Shown: piece by piece, positions 50,906 to 60,089 of the stretch
Layout of the letters: the number at the start of each line of letters is the position of its first letter
Position numbering within the stretch: the stretch's first letter is position 1
Assembly (NCBI GenBank): GCA_963675945.1
Contig: OY780932.1
Span: 248,001-312,000, forward strand
Source of the DNA: G963556115 sp963675945
GTDB lineage: Bacteria; Planctomycetota; SZUA-567
Reading direction: 5' to 3'
Length of the DNA: 64,000 bases
Made by a program: the position numbers and the translations under genes
The notes under the pieces: model-generated
What the model was told of the DNA's origin: nothing
What the model saw: the letters and a program-made list of their open reading frames with translations, nothing else
Database searches by the model: none

Positions 50906-52936
50906 TTACCGCTGCTGCGCTTCAAATACCAACCACTCCCCCGTACCCTGCGGCAACGGAAAAGCTCCGTCCGCGTTTTTAAGCGGCTCAATCTTATGTC
51001 CGCCCAGTTTGAATTCAACGTCTCCCTCGCCTCCGGCAAACGCTATAAATCCAGGGTTATACAGGCGCACCTCACCCTTTACGCCCTTTGCAGTAACCCG
51101 TGTATTTCGCACCAAAGCCGTACTATTCTTCAAGTATACTGCCGGCGACTCTGCACTAGCAAGGTATATCTCGGCTCGCTCTCCCGCCGCCAGCGCAATA
51201 TACAGATCACCATCAAAATGTGTATACCCAAGTACATTACTACTCTTTAGCATATCGACGCTCCGAGGCTCAACATCCAATCTCACCGTATGCAGTCCAG
51301 AATAATCTTCAATGTAATATGCATCAGCCGTAAGCTTACCGGTTTTGGCTGAAAAGAACCCCATAACCGACCTGGTATATTCATCAGCATGGAGCCAACA
51401 GAAATCCTGCTTGGCACACCAATCATAGATAGTAGTCAGAGCCTTCAGACCGGCCTGACGCTCAGTAACATAGAGATGATAATAAACATTTACCGGGATA
51501 TAACGCGGTTTTTCCGTATTCTTGAAGGTATCAAGCACCTGCACAAACCCGCCGTAATTCTCAGTCCAAGAGTTTGTATATAAATACTCATTACCGGCCA
51601 TCGCATAACACTGCCTGAACGCTCCAACTTTTATAGAGAGCGGGCTTATATGACATATCCCCTGATACAACGCATCAACCCTGGCATTGCCGCCATTCAG
51701 ATTTTGAAAACCGGCACTATCAAGAGCGGCTAGAGCCCCTTCCGTCGGCTGACAGTCACCCGACCATAAGAGCAGATCAATCTCCTTGCCCGGCGGCAGC
51801 GCCAACTCCTTGATCATCTCTATCGAACCTACTGTCTCCATTGATGGGTCAAAGGTATAGCCAGGGATCTTATATCCCAGAATATGACTACTCCAGATCA
51901 TTGGATGCGAATAGGTATGTGAAGCCGCCTGAATCTGTGGCAAGGCCATTATCTTCTTAAACTCGTCGACAAATACCGGATTACCCGCCCCCTCCGGGGT
52001 CAGCAGGTAAGCTATCGCACTTATCGAAGCAGGAAATGGGTATCTCTCCAGCACCTTTTCACGTAGCACCTTGGTACTCGGCTGAGGAGTCGCCCCCACA
52101 TCCTGGGTCATATTGGAAGAGCCGTCACCATCAACATGAATAAACGCGACTCTGTTGCCGTTCGCAGTGGTAACATCCGGCTTGAGCAGTGTCTCTACAG
52201 CCAGAGCCTTACTCAAAAACACAAAAGGATTCAGATCCCAAAGTATTCCCCATACCGGCTCGTCAATATAGCGTAAAACCATCCCCGCATCACTGATAAA
52301 ACCACCCGTACTCCCCACTGCAACGACTACAGCCTGGGAATCTACCACATCACTGCGGGTAACCCCCATCCACGCCTCCAGCGAATCTCCGGTTATCCGG
52401 TAATCCCGATAAACCGGCGACTCCGCCGCTTCTGCAATCTCAAAACCAAAAAAGTCCTTCTGTAATTTTTCAACCTTTATCGTAAATGGATTATTAGAAA
52501 AACCGAGCCCGCCCTCAACAATACCCAAGCGTTTGAGTAATCCAGCTATCTCTACGCTGTAGGGCTCACCACTCACGGTTCCCTCAATTCCCGGGCCGTT
52601 CATCAAGACAATACGCCCCCCGGAGTCCAAGACTCTATGTAAAAAAGCATAATACTCCTTCCCGTAATCAGAGACATTATCTGCAAACCAGACTACTACT
52701 CCCCGATACTCAGCCGGATCAGGATAAGATGTATCATTTATATCATGATAATCAACCACCATACCCAAACGGTTCAACGGCATTTCAAGGAGGACATGAA
52801 CATTCGATTCACTTATTGCCCCGGATTTTGAATTGAACAAGGCCAAAACCGACCGTTTATCCTCCGCCGCCCCAGCCGAAAAAATAATACTTACTATACA
52901 TAGAACCGCCAAAAGCCAGTATTTATGCTTATTCAT
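50906..52936 (-). CDS. Secreted polysaccharide deacetylase-like protein resembling the deacetylase part of PelA
   Basis: The start is ATG 52936 (AAGGAA upstream), giving 676 aa with a signal peptide (MNKHKYWLLAVLCIVSIIFSAGAAEDK). The N-terminal half (about 25-250) has an alpha/beta Rossmann-like fold (VDYHDINDTSYPDPAEYRGV, GGRIVLMNGPG). A motif HVDGDGSS (267 onward) and SHTYSHP (339-345) correspond to the metal-binding motifs of CE4/CE18-type deacetylases; HVDGDG is closer to PelA than to the TFDDG of classic NodB enzymes. The C-terminal part is beta-rich. PelA in Pseudomonas is one protein with hydrolase plus deacetylase; here a GH114-type hydrolase is the divergent neighbour. Function: probable periplasmic deacetylation of an N-acetyl-galactosamine-rich exopolysaccharide; this is inference. 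Confidence 0.72.
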   Translation of the reverse strand: MNKHKYWLLAVLCIVSIIFSAGAAEDKRSVLALFNSKSGAISESNVHVLLEMPLNRLGMVVDYHDINDTSYPDPAEYRGVVVWFADNVSDYGKEYYAFLHRVLDSGGRIVLMNGPGIEGTVSGEPYSVEIAGLLKRLGIVEGGLGFSNNPFTIKVEKLQKDFFGFEIAEAAESPVYRDYRITGDSLEAWMGVTRSDVVDSQAVVVAVGSTGGFISDAGMVLRYIDEPVWGILWDLNPFVFLSKALAVETLLKPDVTTANGNRVAFIHVDGDGSSNMTQDVGATPQPSTKVLREKVLERYPFPASISAIAYLLTPEGAGNPVFVDEFKKIMALPQIQAASHTYSHPMIWSSHILGYKIPGYTFDPSMETVGSIEMIKELALPPGKEIDLLLWSGDCQPTEGALAALDSAGFQNLNGGNARVDALYQGICHISPLSIKVGAFRQCYAMAGNEYLYTNSWTENYGGFVQVLDTFKNTEKPRYIPVNVYYHLYVTERQAGLKALTTIYDWCAKQDFCWLHADEYTRSVMGFFSAKTGKLTADAYYIEDYSGLHTVRLDVEPRSVDMLKSSNVLGYTHFDGDLYIALAAGERAEIYLASAESPAVYLKNSTALVRNTRVTAKGVKGEVRLYNPGFIAFAGGEGDVEFKLGGHKIEPLKNADGAFPLPQGTGEWLVFEAQQR

Positions 52937-53104
52937 ATTTATTGATTTCCTTATATTATATTTAAGGTATAGTGATACAGGGAACAGCAACTTCGCATTA
53001 TGCCCAATGTAAAACAGATATTTTTATTATAAACTTGTCGAAAAACAAATGCCAGTTTATAATTATTCATATCCGATTATTTATTATAATGCAAAGGCCA
53101 GCAT

Positions 53105-54052
53105 ATGAGAGTATTACCCAGCATCGCGTTCCCACTTCTACTAGTTAGCACCTTCATCCTCCTTTGTATACCGGCTCAAACCGCTGAACCAGCAAATATT
53201 AATTCTTACGCCTATGTACTGCAAGCAGACAAAATGGCAGACACCAAAGAAGAGGCCGTCAAACTACTGCGCGACTGCGGACGCGAACTTATCGTTATCG
53301 ATCCGTTTTATGCCCCAGGCGTCAGGTGGAGTAAGGAAGATATTGCAGATATCCGCTCTGGAATGTCGGGTAGAATTATCATTGCCTATCTCTCAATCGG
53401 TGAAGCCGAGACTTACCGCAGCTACTGGCGACCAGAGTGGAATACCCCAGCTACCCGGCCTGCATTCATCCTTGACGAAAATCCAGACTGGCCAGGAAAT
53501 TTCAAAGTTAAATTCTGGGATCAAGATTGGCAGAGCCTGATCTTTTCTCAACTCAAACATATCGCCCAAACTGGTTTTGACGGAGTACTTCTTGATATTG
53601 TCGATGCCTTTGAGTACTTTGAGACGAATCAGGACGGCACTCTTACAGATTATAAGCTCAACCCTGATACCGGCAAGAGCTACCGCGCGGATATGATAGA
53701 CTTTATTCGTTCCATCAAGAAAAAACTCGACACCTGCGCCGATAAGGATTTCCTGATTATTCCGCAAAACGGCACCCAACTGCTCGAGTCCCAGCCCTAT
53801 CAGGATACAATCTCCTATCAAGCAATAGAGAATCTCTTTACCAATAGCGACAAAGTTCAATCCCAAGAACACAGCGCTTATATTCTCTCATACCTTGATT
53901 CACTTATCAATAACGGTAAGGGTGTACTGCTCACCGAATACCCGACTACAGACAAAACCCGTAAAATATCTGAAAAGGAAGCAAAAGCTCACAAGCTAAC
54001 CCTACTCCAAACCGACCGCCCCCTGGCAACCCTCGGCAAAAGTGGCAAATAA
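53105..54052 (+). CDS. Secreted GH114/TM1410-type glycosidase, resembling the hydrolase part of PelA
   Basis: The 315-aa protein has a signal peptide (about 1-27, IAFPLLLVSTFILLCIPAQTA). The barrel motifs are those of the endo-alpha-1,4-polygalactosaminidase group: NSYAYVLQ, LIVIDPFYAPGVRWSKEDI, the block IAYLSIGEAETYRSYWRPEW, KVKFWDQDWQSLIF and GFDGVLLDIVDAFEYFE (likely catalytic Asp), then IPQNG. It probably cleaves a galactosaminogalactan-like polymer in the periplasm or outside. It is divergent from the PelA-deacetylase-like gene with about 170 bp between starts. No other pel genes are in the window. Confidence 0.82.
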   Translation: MRVLPSIAFPLLLVSTFILLCIPAQTAEPANINSYAYVLQADKMADTKEEAVKLLRDCGRELIVIDPFYAPGVRWSKEDIADIRSGMSGRIIIAYLSIGEAETYRSYWRPEWNTPATRPAFILDENPDWPGNFKVKFWDQDWQSLIFSQLKHIAQTGFDGVLLDIVDAFEYFETNQDGTLTDYKLNPDTGKSYRADMIDFIRSIKKKLDTCADKDFLIIPQNGTQLLESQPYQDTISYQAIENLFTNSDKVQSQEHSAYILSYLDSLINNGKGVLLTEYPTTDKTRKISEKEAKAHKLTLLQTDRPLATLGKSGK

Positions 54053-54146
54053 CCGATTAGTCACCATTACCAACAGCCAAATGCTGAGAAGTCTGATTTT
54101 AAACTGTTATATGAATTAAAGTATTTTTTTATAAACACAAAATTTC

Positions 54147-54175
54147 TTGACAAAAAACAATATCTATTGTATTTT
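54147..54175 (+). promoter_or_regulatory. Consensus-like promoter upstream of cheW
   Basis: TTGACA (54147-54152), 17 bp, TATTTT (54170-54175). Transcription would start near 54182, leaving a leader of about 100 nt before ATG 54285 (AAGGAG upstream). Confidence 0.6.
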
Positions 54176-54284
54176 ACAGTAGTAGGGTTTATTATGCATA
54201 GCAACAATACGCAAGCATATATTATTAACAGTTAGCTTTGATAATCACAACCAGGACACATAACTACAATAATAAGGAGTTATT

Positions 54285-54794
54285 ATGAGTAGCAATATTG
54301 ATCAGCTAAAGCAGAATATTGATGACATCCTTGACGAAGACGATGAATCAGTAGCAGATATGTACCTCACCTTCAAACTTGCAGATGAAGAATACGGCAT
54401 CGGTATCATGCATGTAACCGAGATCGTCGGCCTGCAAAATATCACTGAAGTTCCTGATATGCCAGAGTTTGTAAAAGGCGTGGTAAATCTTCGAGGTCAA
54501 GTAATTCCTGTCATAGATGTCCGTTTGCGTTTCCATATGCAGCCCAAAGAGTATGATGAGAGGACATGTATAATTGTTCTCAACATCAGAGATGTCCAAA
54601 TTGGCCTGGTCGTTGATACCGTCAATGAAGTTCTTACAATCGATGAAAAGCTTATCTCACCTCCACCAAAGGTTGCAGCGGCAAATTCTGCCCAATATAT
54701 CAAAGGCCTGGGCAAGATAAATGATGAAGTAAAAATCCTGCTCAGCGGCGAAAAGCTACTCTTTGAAGAAGAACTGGCCAGCTTGGGTAACTAA
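54285..54794 (+). CDS. cheW: Chemotaxis coupling protein CheW
   Basis: The 169-aa adaptor links chemoreceptors to the kinase CheA. After an acidic N-terminal extension (about 1-25, DDILDEDDESVAD), the CheW fold is clear: YLTFKLADEEYGIGIMHVTE, the segment EVPDMPEFVKGVVNLRGQVI, then PVIDVRLRF, the pattern IGLVVDTVNEVLTI and the C-terminal IKGLGKINDEVKILLSGEKL. It stands alone with its own promoter and terminator; no other chemotaxis gene is adjacent. The acidic extension is unusual but modest. Confidence 0.95.
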   Translation: MSSNIDQLKQNIDDILDEDDESVADMYLTFKLADEEYGIGIMHVTEIVGLQNITEVPDMPEFVKGVVNLRGQVIPVIDVRLRFHMQPKEYDERTCIIVLNIRDVQIGLVVDTVNEVLTIDEKLISPPPKVAAANSAQYIKGLGKINDEVKILLSGEKLLFEEELASLGN

Positions 54795-54833
54795 TACTCA
54801 TAGTTCCAGCAGAGCTCCTGAAAATATGCTTAG

Positions 54834-54867
54834 AATAGAGGCAAGCCCCAATCGGCTAGCCTCTATT
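54834..54867 (+). terminator. Terminator of cheW
   Basis: AATAGAGGC (54834-54842) pairs with GCCTCTATT (54859-54867), and AGCC/GGCT extends the stem inward around one A-A mismatch. It lies 40 bp after the stop; the following CGTATTT is only weakly T-rich. Confidence 0.65.
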
Positions 54868-55279
54868 CGTATTTAACACCTTCGCCTCTTCCAGCCCCAG
54901 TGCAATTATTGTCATTTGATCTTTATGCGTTTAATCTAAAACACCGCATAGTCTGAAGCAGACACAGATTATGTCTTAAATCTATAGCTAAATAATCAAG
55001 CGACATTAATTACGTAAAACAAGGCCTCATCATAACTGATCAATGCTATTACCCAACAACAAGACAATCAAATTATAATTTATTTTAATTAGTTTATATA
55101 ACAAAAGTTACTACTACTCAAGCCCAACAAGCATCAATCAAAACCACAACATCTTATTTGTAAATAATTTATATAAAATCTTGACTCATCCCGCGATACG
55201 GCAAGTTTCAACTTATACCGGAAAGCGACAAATAATCACCATAGAATCCCAGAAAAAACTTTAATGTTACGAAATTTAG
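54868..55279. other. Intergenic region upstream of the ROK regulator
   Basis: About 410 bp of AT-rich sequence after the cheW terminator. No gene is visible. A TTGACT (near 55182) lacks a well-placed -10. Regulatory sites for the xyl operon may lie here, but no long palindrome stands out. Confidence 0.4.
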
Positions 55280-55307
55280 TTGCATAACGACTTGTCTGTG
55301 GTATAGT
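55280..55307 (+). promoter_or_regulatory. Promoter abutting the ROK regulator start codon
   Basis: TTGCAT (55280-55285) and TATAGT (55302-55307) with a 16-bp spacer. Transcription would start at about 55313-55315, on or next to the ATG at 55314, and no ribosome site is present. This implies a leaderless mRNA if the promoter is real. Confidence 0.5.
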
Positions 55308-55313
55308 CAAAGC

Positions 55314-56540
55314 ATGCGAGGACAAAAATTAAAAGATATCAAGTCATTCAACCGTAAACAGGTTTTGAATAAAGTTCGAAGTGCAGAGAGTATCACTGTC
55401 GCCGAGATTTCCAAGGCAACAGGGATGAGTCGGACCATTATCAGCAATTCATTACAGCATTTCTGTGATGTCGGGCTAGTTGAAAAATCAGGTAAAGGCG
55501 AATCAACCAATGAAGGAGGCAAGAAGCCTTTGCTCTATTCGCTGGTCAACGACTACAGACTCTTTGCAATTTCGCATGAGAATATTGACCATATCTACTC
55601 GGTTATTGCCGATCTGAATGGCAGCATTCTTGCTGAGCGCAAAGACATGATCACACCATCCATCAAGACTGAGGATGTTGTCGATCTTATTGTCAAGCAA
55701 TATACAGATATGCTAAGCAGTCTGGGTTACAGTTTCAAAATCATTCATAGTGTTGTACTGGCTGTAAACTGCATAAGTGACATTCACAAAGGAATCACCA
55801 TACTCCCTCAGCATTTTAAGGAGTGGAATAAGAACATTTGTTTCAAAAAAGAGTTTTACAAACGATCAATTATTACTGAAGAAACAGCCTTTTACACCGA
55901 CAACGTCATTCGTTTTCAAACCCTTGCCGAAGAACACAGCGGCAAAGCGCAGAATCACAAGAATGCCGTAGTAGTGGAGGTGCGAGCCGGATTTGTCGCA
56001 GGCATAGTAATCAATGGTGAGATATATCGCGGTAATAATTATCTTGCCGGCGAAATTGGACATATGACCGTCGACTTGAATGATGATTATCTCTGCCACT
56101 GCGGAAATACCGGTTGTCTGGAGAACAAAATCTCCAAGAACCGGCTGCTGCATAAAGGCAGGGAGATCGTGGACAACTTCCCGGGCTCCAAGATAGCAGA
56201 CAAAGTTCGAGGCAACACGCTGGAAGCAGAAGAGCTATTTGCGGCTGCCGATGCTTCCGACGCCTTGGCTTGCTACCTTATTGATGAAGCGGCAAAATGG
56301 TTTGCTCTGGGCATATCGACGATAATTTTAAATGTCAACCCTGAGATAATAATTATTCAAGGGGATTATGAATATGGAGGAGGTTACTTCAATACCCAGC
56401 TCAGGAAGAATCTGCAAAAGGGGATAATCGCCAAGATGAACATCGAACCATCCATTGAGTACTCTACCCTTGGCTATCAACGCTGTGTAATCGGTGCCGC
56501 ATATTTCCTCCGCGAGTTATTCTTCGACCAGAAGCATTAA
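55314..56540 (+). CDS. ROK-family transcriptional regulator (XylR-like)
   Basis: The 408-aa protein starts with a winged helix-turn-helix (about 5-65: IKSFNRKQVLNKVRSAESIT, then SKATGMSRTIISNSLQHFCD) and continues into a ROK sugar-kinase-like domain with the zinc motif GHMTVDLNDDYLCHCGNTGC (His and Cys residues; then LEN). The catalytic kinase site looks degenerate, as in NagC/XylR-type repressors. Placement 84 bp before xylF suggests it controls the xyl-type operon in response to a free sugar. The start ATG at 55314 follows the promoter directly. Confidence 0.9.
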   Translation: MRGQKLKDIKSFNRKQVLNKVRSAESITVAEISKATGMSRTIISNSLQHFCDVGLVEKSGKGESTNEGGKKPLLYSLVNDYRLFAISHENIDHIYSVIADLNGSILAERKDMITPSIKTEDVVDLIVKQYTDMLSSLGYSFKIIHSVVLAVNCISDIHKGITILPQHFKEWNKNICFKKEFYKRSIITEETAFYTDNVIRFQTLAEEHSGKAQNHKNAVVVEVRAGFVAGIVINGEIYRGNNYLAGEIGHMTVDLNDDYLCHCGNTGCLENKISKNRLLHKGREIVDNFPGSKIADKVRGNTLEAEELFAAADASDALACYLIDEAAKWFALGISTIILNVNPEIIIIQGDYEYGGGYFNTQLRKNLQKGIIAKMNIEPSIEYSTLGYQRCVIGAAYFLRELFFDQKH

Positions 56541-56624
56541 TCTTATATTTATCATATGCCTGAAGGTATTATGATTTTGTTTGTACTTCATTTTTTGGTT
56601 GTTATGTTTTGAAAGGAATTTCTT

Positions 56625-57635
56625 ATGAAACTGAAAGCTCTTCTATCACTTGCAATTTTAGCAATTTGCGTATGTTTCAGCGCCAATGCTAAAGACGCTG
56701 ATGGCCAGGTGGTTATTGGTCTATCTCTTGATACGCTCAAGGAAGCCCGCTGGCAGAAAGACAGAGACATGTTCGTTGCTGAAGCTGAAAAACTCGGTGC
56801 AAAGGTACTTGTTCAGTCTGCAAACAGTGATGACACCCGTCAGATCAAGGACGTAAAATCTCTCATCACCAATGGTGTTGACTGCCTTGTTATCGTACCG
56901 CACGATGGTGCAGCCATGGCCAAGGGCGTTGAACTAGCTGAAGAAGCCGGTATCCCTGTAATCGCTTACGACCGTCTTATAACCGATTCAGACGTAACAG
57001 TATACCTTACTTTCGACAATATTAATGTCGGTGAAGAACAGGCAAAGTACCTGGTAGACGCAATCGGCGGCAAGGGTAAGATTGTTCGTATGTACGGCGC
57101 TCCAACCGATAATAACGCCAAGATGTTCAAACAGGGTCAGGACAACATCATTCAGCCTCTTATTGACAAGGGTGATATCGAAGTTGTTCACGAAGACTGG
57201 GCTGTGGACTGGAACCCAAGCAACGCCAAGAAGATCATGAACGCTGCACTCACCAAGTCAAAGGATTTTGTTGCAGTTCTTGCTTCAAATGACGGTACTG
57301 CAGGTGGTGCTATTCAAGCGCTCAAAGAAGCAGGTATGGACGGCAAGGTAGTCGTTACAGGTCAGGATGCTGACGAAGTTGCTTGTCAACGCATCGTCAA
57401 CGGTACTCAGTCAATGACAATCTACAAGCCAATTGCCAAGCTCGCTACCAAGGCTGCTCAACTCGCAGTAAAGCTGGCCAAGGGCGAACCTATCCAGGCT
57501 ACAGGCACTATCGATAACGGCTACACCGATGTTGCAGCAGTATTCCTTCCAGTTATCCCAGTTACCAAGGATAACATGAAAGATACTGTTATTGCAGATG
57601 GATTCCACTCAGAAAAAGCTATCTACGGGAAGTAA
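56625..57635 (+). CDS. xylF: D-xylose-type ABC transporter substrate-binding protein XylF (first copy)
   Basis: The 336-aa periplasmic binding protein has a signal peptide (MKLKALLSLAILAICVCFSA-NAKDA) and the class I sugar-binding fold of XylF: GLSLDTLKEARWQKDRDMF, the block VLVQSANSDDTRQIKDVKSL, YDRLITDSDVTVYLTFDN, the pattern RMYGAPTDNNAKMFKQGQDN and SNDGTAGGAIQALKEAGMDG followed by VVTGQDADEVACQRIVNGTQ. These match E. coli XylF closely. It feeds XylG/XylH. A second, near-identical copy is encoded at 61288 and a third, broken, at 12774. AAGGAA precedes ATG 56625. Confidence 0.93.
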   Translation: MKLKALLSLAILAICVCFSANAKDADGQVVIGLSLDTLKEARWQKDRDMFVAEAEKLGAKVLVQSANSDDTRQIKDVKSLITNGVDCLVIVPHDGAAMAKGVELAEEAGIPVIAYDRLITDSDVTVYLTFDNINVGEEQAKYLVDAIGGKGKIVRMYGAPTDNNAKMFKQGQDNIIQPLIDKGDIEVVHEDWAVDWNPSNAKKIMNAALTKSKDFVAVLASNDGTAGGAIQALKEAGMDGKVVVTGQDADEVACQRIVNGTQSMTIYKPIAKLATKAAQLAVKLAKGEPIQATGTIDNGYTDVAAVFLPVIPVTKDNMKDTVIADGFHSEKAIYGK

Positions 57636-57641
57636 TATAAA

Positions 57642-59204
57642 ATGACAAATGGAAACGGTAAAACTATTCTAGAGGTCAAGAATCTTACCAAGCGTTTTCC
57701 TGGCGTTATTGCACTGAAAGATGTTACATTCGATCTCACGCAGGGGGAGATACACTCCCTCTGCGGTGAGAACGGCGCAGGAAAATCGACTCTCATCAAA
57801 ACCTTATCCGGTATCTGGCCTTACGGCAGTTACGAAGGAGAGGTACTACTTGAGGGCAATACCGCCCAATTCCAGGGTATTTATGACTCTGAACAGGCAG
57901 GCATTGGGGTTATTTATCAAGAATTAGCCCTTATTCCCGAGATGACGGTTGCGGAGAATATCTTTCTGGGCAAGGAACACGACCATATGAATGGTGCACT
58001 CATTGACTGGCCGAAAATTCACGGCGAGGTCAATACCCTACTAGAGAAGTACAATCTTGAGCTCGACCCAGAAGCAGTGGTTGAAGATCTGGGTGTGGGT
58101 CAGCAGCAGCTGGTAGAGATTGTCAAAGCTTTATCAAAGAACTCACGAATACTGCTACTTGACGAGCCTACAGCCGCACTGACCGAGAAAGAAGTAGACA
58201 TCCTCCTTGATATTGTTATCAAGTTGAAGCAGGAACATGGTGTAACTTGTGTCTACATATCGCACAAATTAGACGAGGTATTCCGTATCTCCGATAGAAT
58301 CACAGTACTACGTGACGGCCAGTCAATCGGCACTTATGTAGCCAAAGAGACCAACAAGGATGAGATCATCACCCATATGGTTGGTCGTACAATTGATGAT
58401 TTCTTCCCACGCCGCAAATCCGAGGTTAGAAAGTCTCTACTAGAGGTCAAGAACCTCAGCGTACGTGAAAAAGCGAAGAAACGTGATCTTATTAAAAATG
58501 TTAGTTTTGAGGTCAAAGGTGGCGAAGTTCTTGGAATCGGTGGTCTTATGGGAGCAGGACGAACCGAACTTCTAATGCACATCTTTGGAGGATTTGGTGA
58601 ACGAATTGAAGGTGAAATCAAGCTCAACGGTGAACCGTTAGCAAACAATGCTCCTGAAGACTCTATCAAGCGCGGTCTAATGATGGTAAGTGAAGATCGC
58701 AAGCGTTATGGACTGGTACTAGAGCAGCCTATCGGTTTCAACCTGTCACTATCTTGTATCAGGACCCTCAGCGGTCGGTTTTTAATTGATGGTAGTAGAG
58801 AACACACTCGAAATCAAGAGTTTTTCGACTCATTAGGCGTAAAAGCCCCTAATCAAGATACCCTGGTCAATACCCTCTCCGGCGGCAACCAACAGAAGGT
58901 TGTTCTCGGTAAATCGCTGATGACCGAACCTGATGTAGTCTTCCTTGACGAACCTACCCGCGGTATTGATGTTGGTGCAAAGGTTGAGATCTACGAGCTT
59001 ATCAACAAGCTTACCGAACAAGGCAAGGCGGTAGTACTGGTATCGAGTGAACTCCCAGAACTTATGGGAATGAGTGACCGCATAATAATGCTCAGTGAAG
59101 GCGAGATCGGTGGTGAGTTTGACGGAGATAAAGCGACTCAAGAGATATTGATGAAAGCTGCCATCTCCCATACCCATGATCATACAGCCCAACATGAATC
59201 TTAA
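57642..59204 (+). CDS. xylG: Xylose-type sugar ABC transporter ATPase XylG
   Basis: The 520-aa protein holds two ABC domains in tandem, as in all sugar importers of the CUT2 class. Domain 1 has Walker A GENGAGKST, Walker B ILLLDEPTAALTEKE and a divergent signature (LGVGQQQLVEI); domain 2 has the signature TLSGGNQQKVVLGK and Walker B VVFLDEPTRGIDVGAKVEIY but a degenerate Walker A (GLMGAGRTE), which is normal for this family. It begins 6 bp after xylF. The downstream permease gene is separated by an insertion-sequence remnant. Confidence 0.94.
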   Translation: MTNGNGKTILEVKNLTKRFPGVIALKDVTFDLTQGEIHSLCGENGAGKSTLIKTLSGIWPYGSYEGEVLLEGNTAQFQGIYDSEQAGIGVIYQELALIPEMTVAENIFLGKEHDHMNGALIDWPKIHGEVNTLLEKYNLELDPEAVVEDLGVGQQQLVEIVKALSKNSRILLLDEPTAALTEKEVDILLDIVIKLKQEHGVTCVYISHKLDEVFRISDRITVLRDGQSIGTYVAKETNKDEIITHMVGRTIDDFFPRRKSEVRKSLLEVKNLSVREKAKKRDLIKNVSFEVKGGEVLGIGGLMGAGRTELLMHIFGGFGERIEGEIKLNGEPLANNAPEDSIKRGLMMVSEDRKRYGLVLEQPIGFNLSLSCIRTLSGRFLIDGSREHTRNQEFFDSLGVKAPNQDTLVNTLSGGNQQKVVLGKSLMTEPDVVFLDEPTRGIDVGAKVEIYELINKLTEQGKAVVLVSSELPELMGMSDRIIMLSEGEIGGEFDGDKATQEILMKAAISHTHDHTAQHES

Positions 59205-59213
59205 TATTATAAA

Positions 59214-59990
59214 ATTATGGTTCATGACAAGATAACTTCGTCTAAACTCCGATAAAAGGTTCTTTCGAATTATCTTCAAAATTAGTTTATACAAATCATC
59301 ATCTCTATGATTAAAACGAAATTTGCACTCTTTTAAGTGCAGATAAAAAATCTGTTTGCTAATACCACGATACTTGCTTAATCTGGTTTTAGCTATAGAC
59401 CTAAAATTTTAATCCCATTAATGTAATTTTTGCCATTGGCAAATTCATTATTAGAGTGATTGATTCTATGATGTTTCTTATAGCCAAAGTTAAAAAGTAC
59501 ATCATAAATTTTAAATCCATCGGTATACACTTCAGAGTTTATATCGACTTTAGACTTGATTAATAGGTATTAAAACCAATGCTGAGCAAAGTGTAACCAC
59601 TTGTGTATACTGTATACATTAATTGCCCTGGCACTTGATCAAGCCAAATGCTAAAATGTTTTTCGTGTGTTCCTCGTCCTCGTTTACTGCGAACTCGACG
59701 AGCACCGAAGTGGCTTTTATCAATTTATATTTCTCATTTTGAAAATGGAGATTGACTTTCACAGTACTCAGAAATTCGTCCCCTAATTCCAGTAATCATG
59801 GAGTTAATAGTTTTTCTTGATATCCCTGTGATTGCAGCTATTTTTTGTGGCTTCAATATCGAGAATAAAAAATTTTACTATCTCTCGAAATTTAGCTTCG
59901 GAAAATTTTGAACATTTTTGTATTTATTACTCATTATGACACAATAACTTATGCATATTTTTGTAAAGTTATCTTGTCATGAACCATAAT
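59214..59990 (-). mobile_element. Decayed IS1595/IS1016-type insertion sequence between xylG and xylH
   Basis: Perfect 25-bp terminal inverted repeats lie at 59214-59238 and 59966-59990 (ATTATGGTTCATGACAAG onward; the true tip may be the GG at 59219). Inside, on the minus strand, a transposase relic starts near 59934 (MSNKYKNVQNFPKLNF). With several frameshifts and stops, fragments can be read such as KIYDVLF, the region NHSNNEFANGKNYINGI, SIAKTRLSKYRGISKQIF and YLHLKECKFRFNHRDDDLYK, the C-terminal pattern of IS1595/IS1016-like transposases. The element is about 775 bp, a normal size for the group. No clear 8-bp target duplication is visible. It is certainly non-functional as it stands. Confidence 0.82.
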
Positions 59991-60089
59991 AATTGCTTAT
60001 TGATCTTTGTATGTAAATAGTGCAGAAATAAAGGGCTGAAAACTTGAGCCTGCAAAAATTTCTGCGCAGAGTTTTTAAAGGATTTTATT

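Noticed and set aside
58833..59294. 153-codon minus-strand frame at the 3' end of xylG
   Set aside because: Only its first part (KLILKIIRKNLL) belongs to the insertion-sequence transposase relic; the rest is antisense to xylG.
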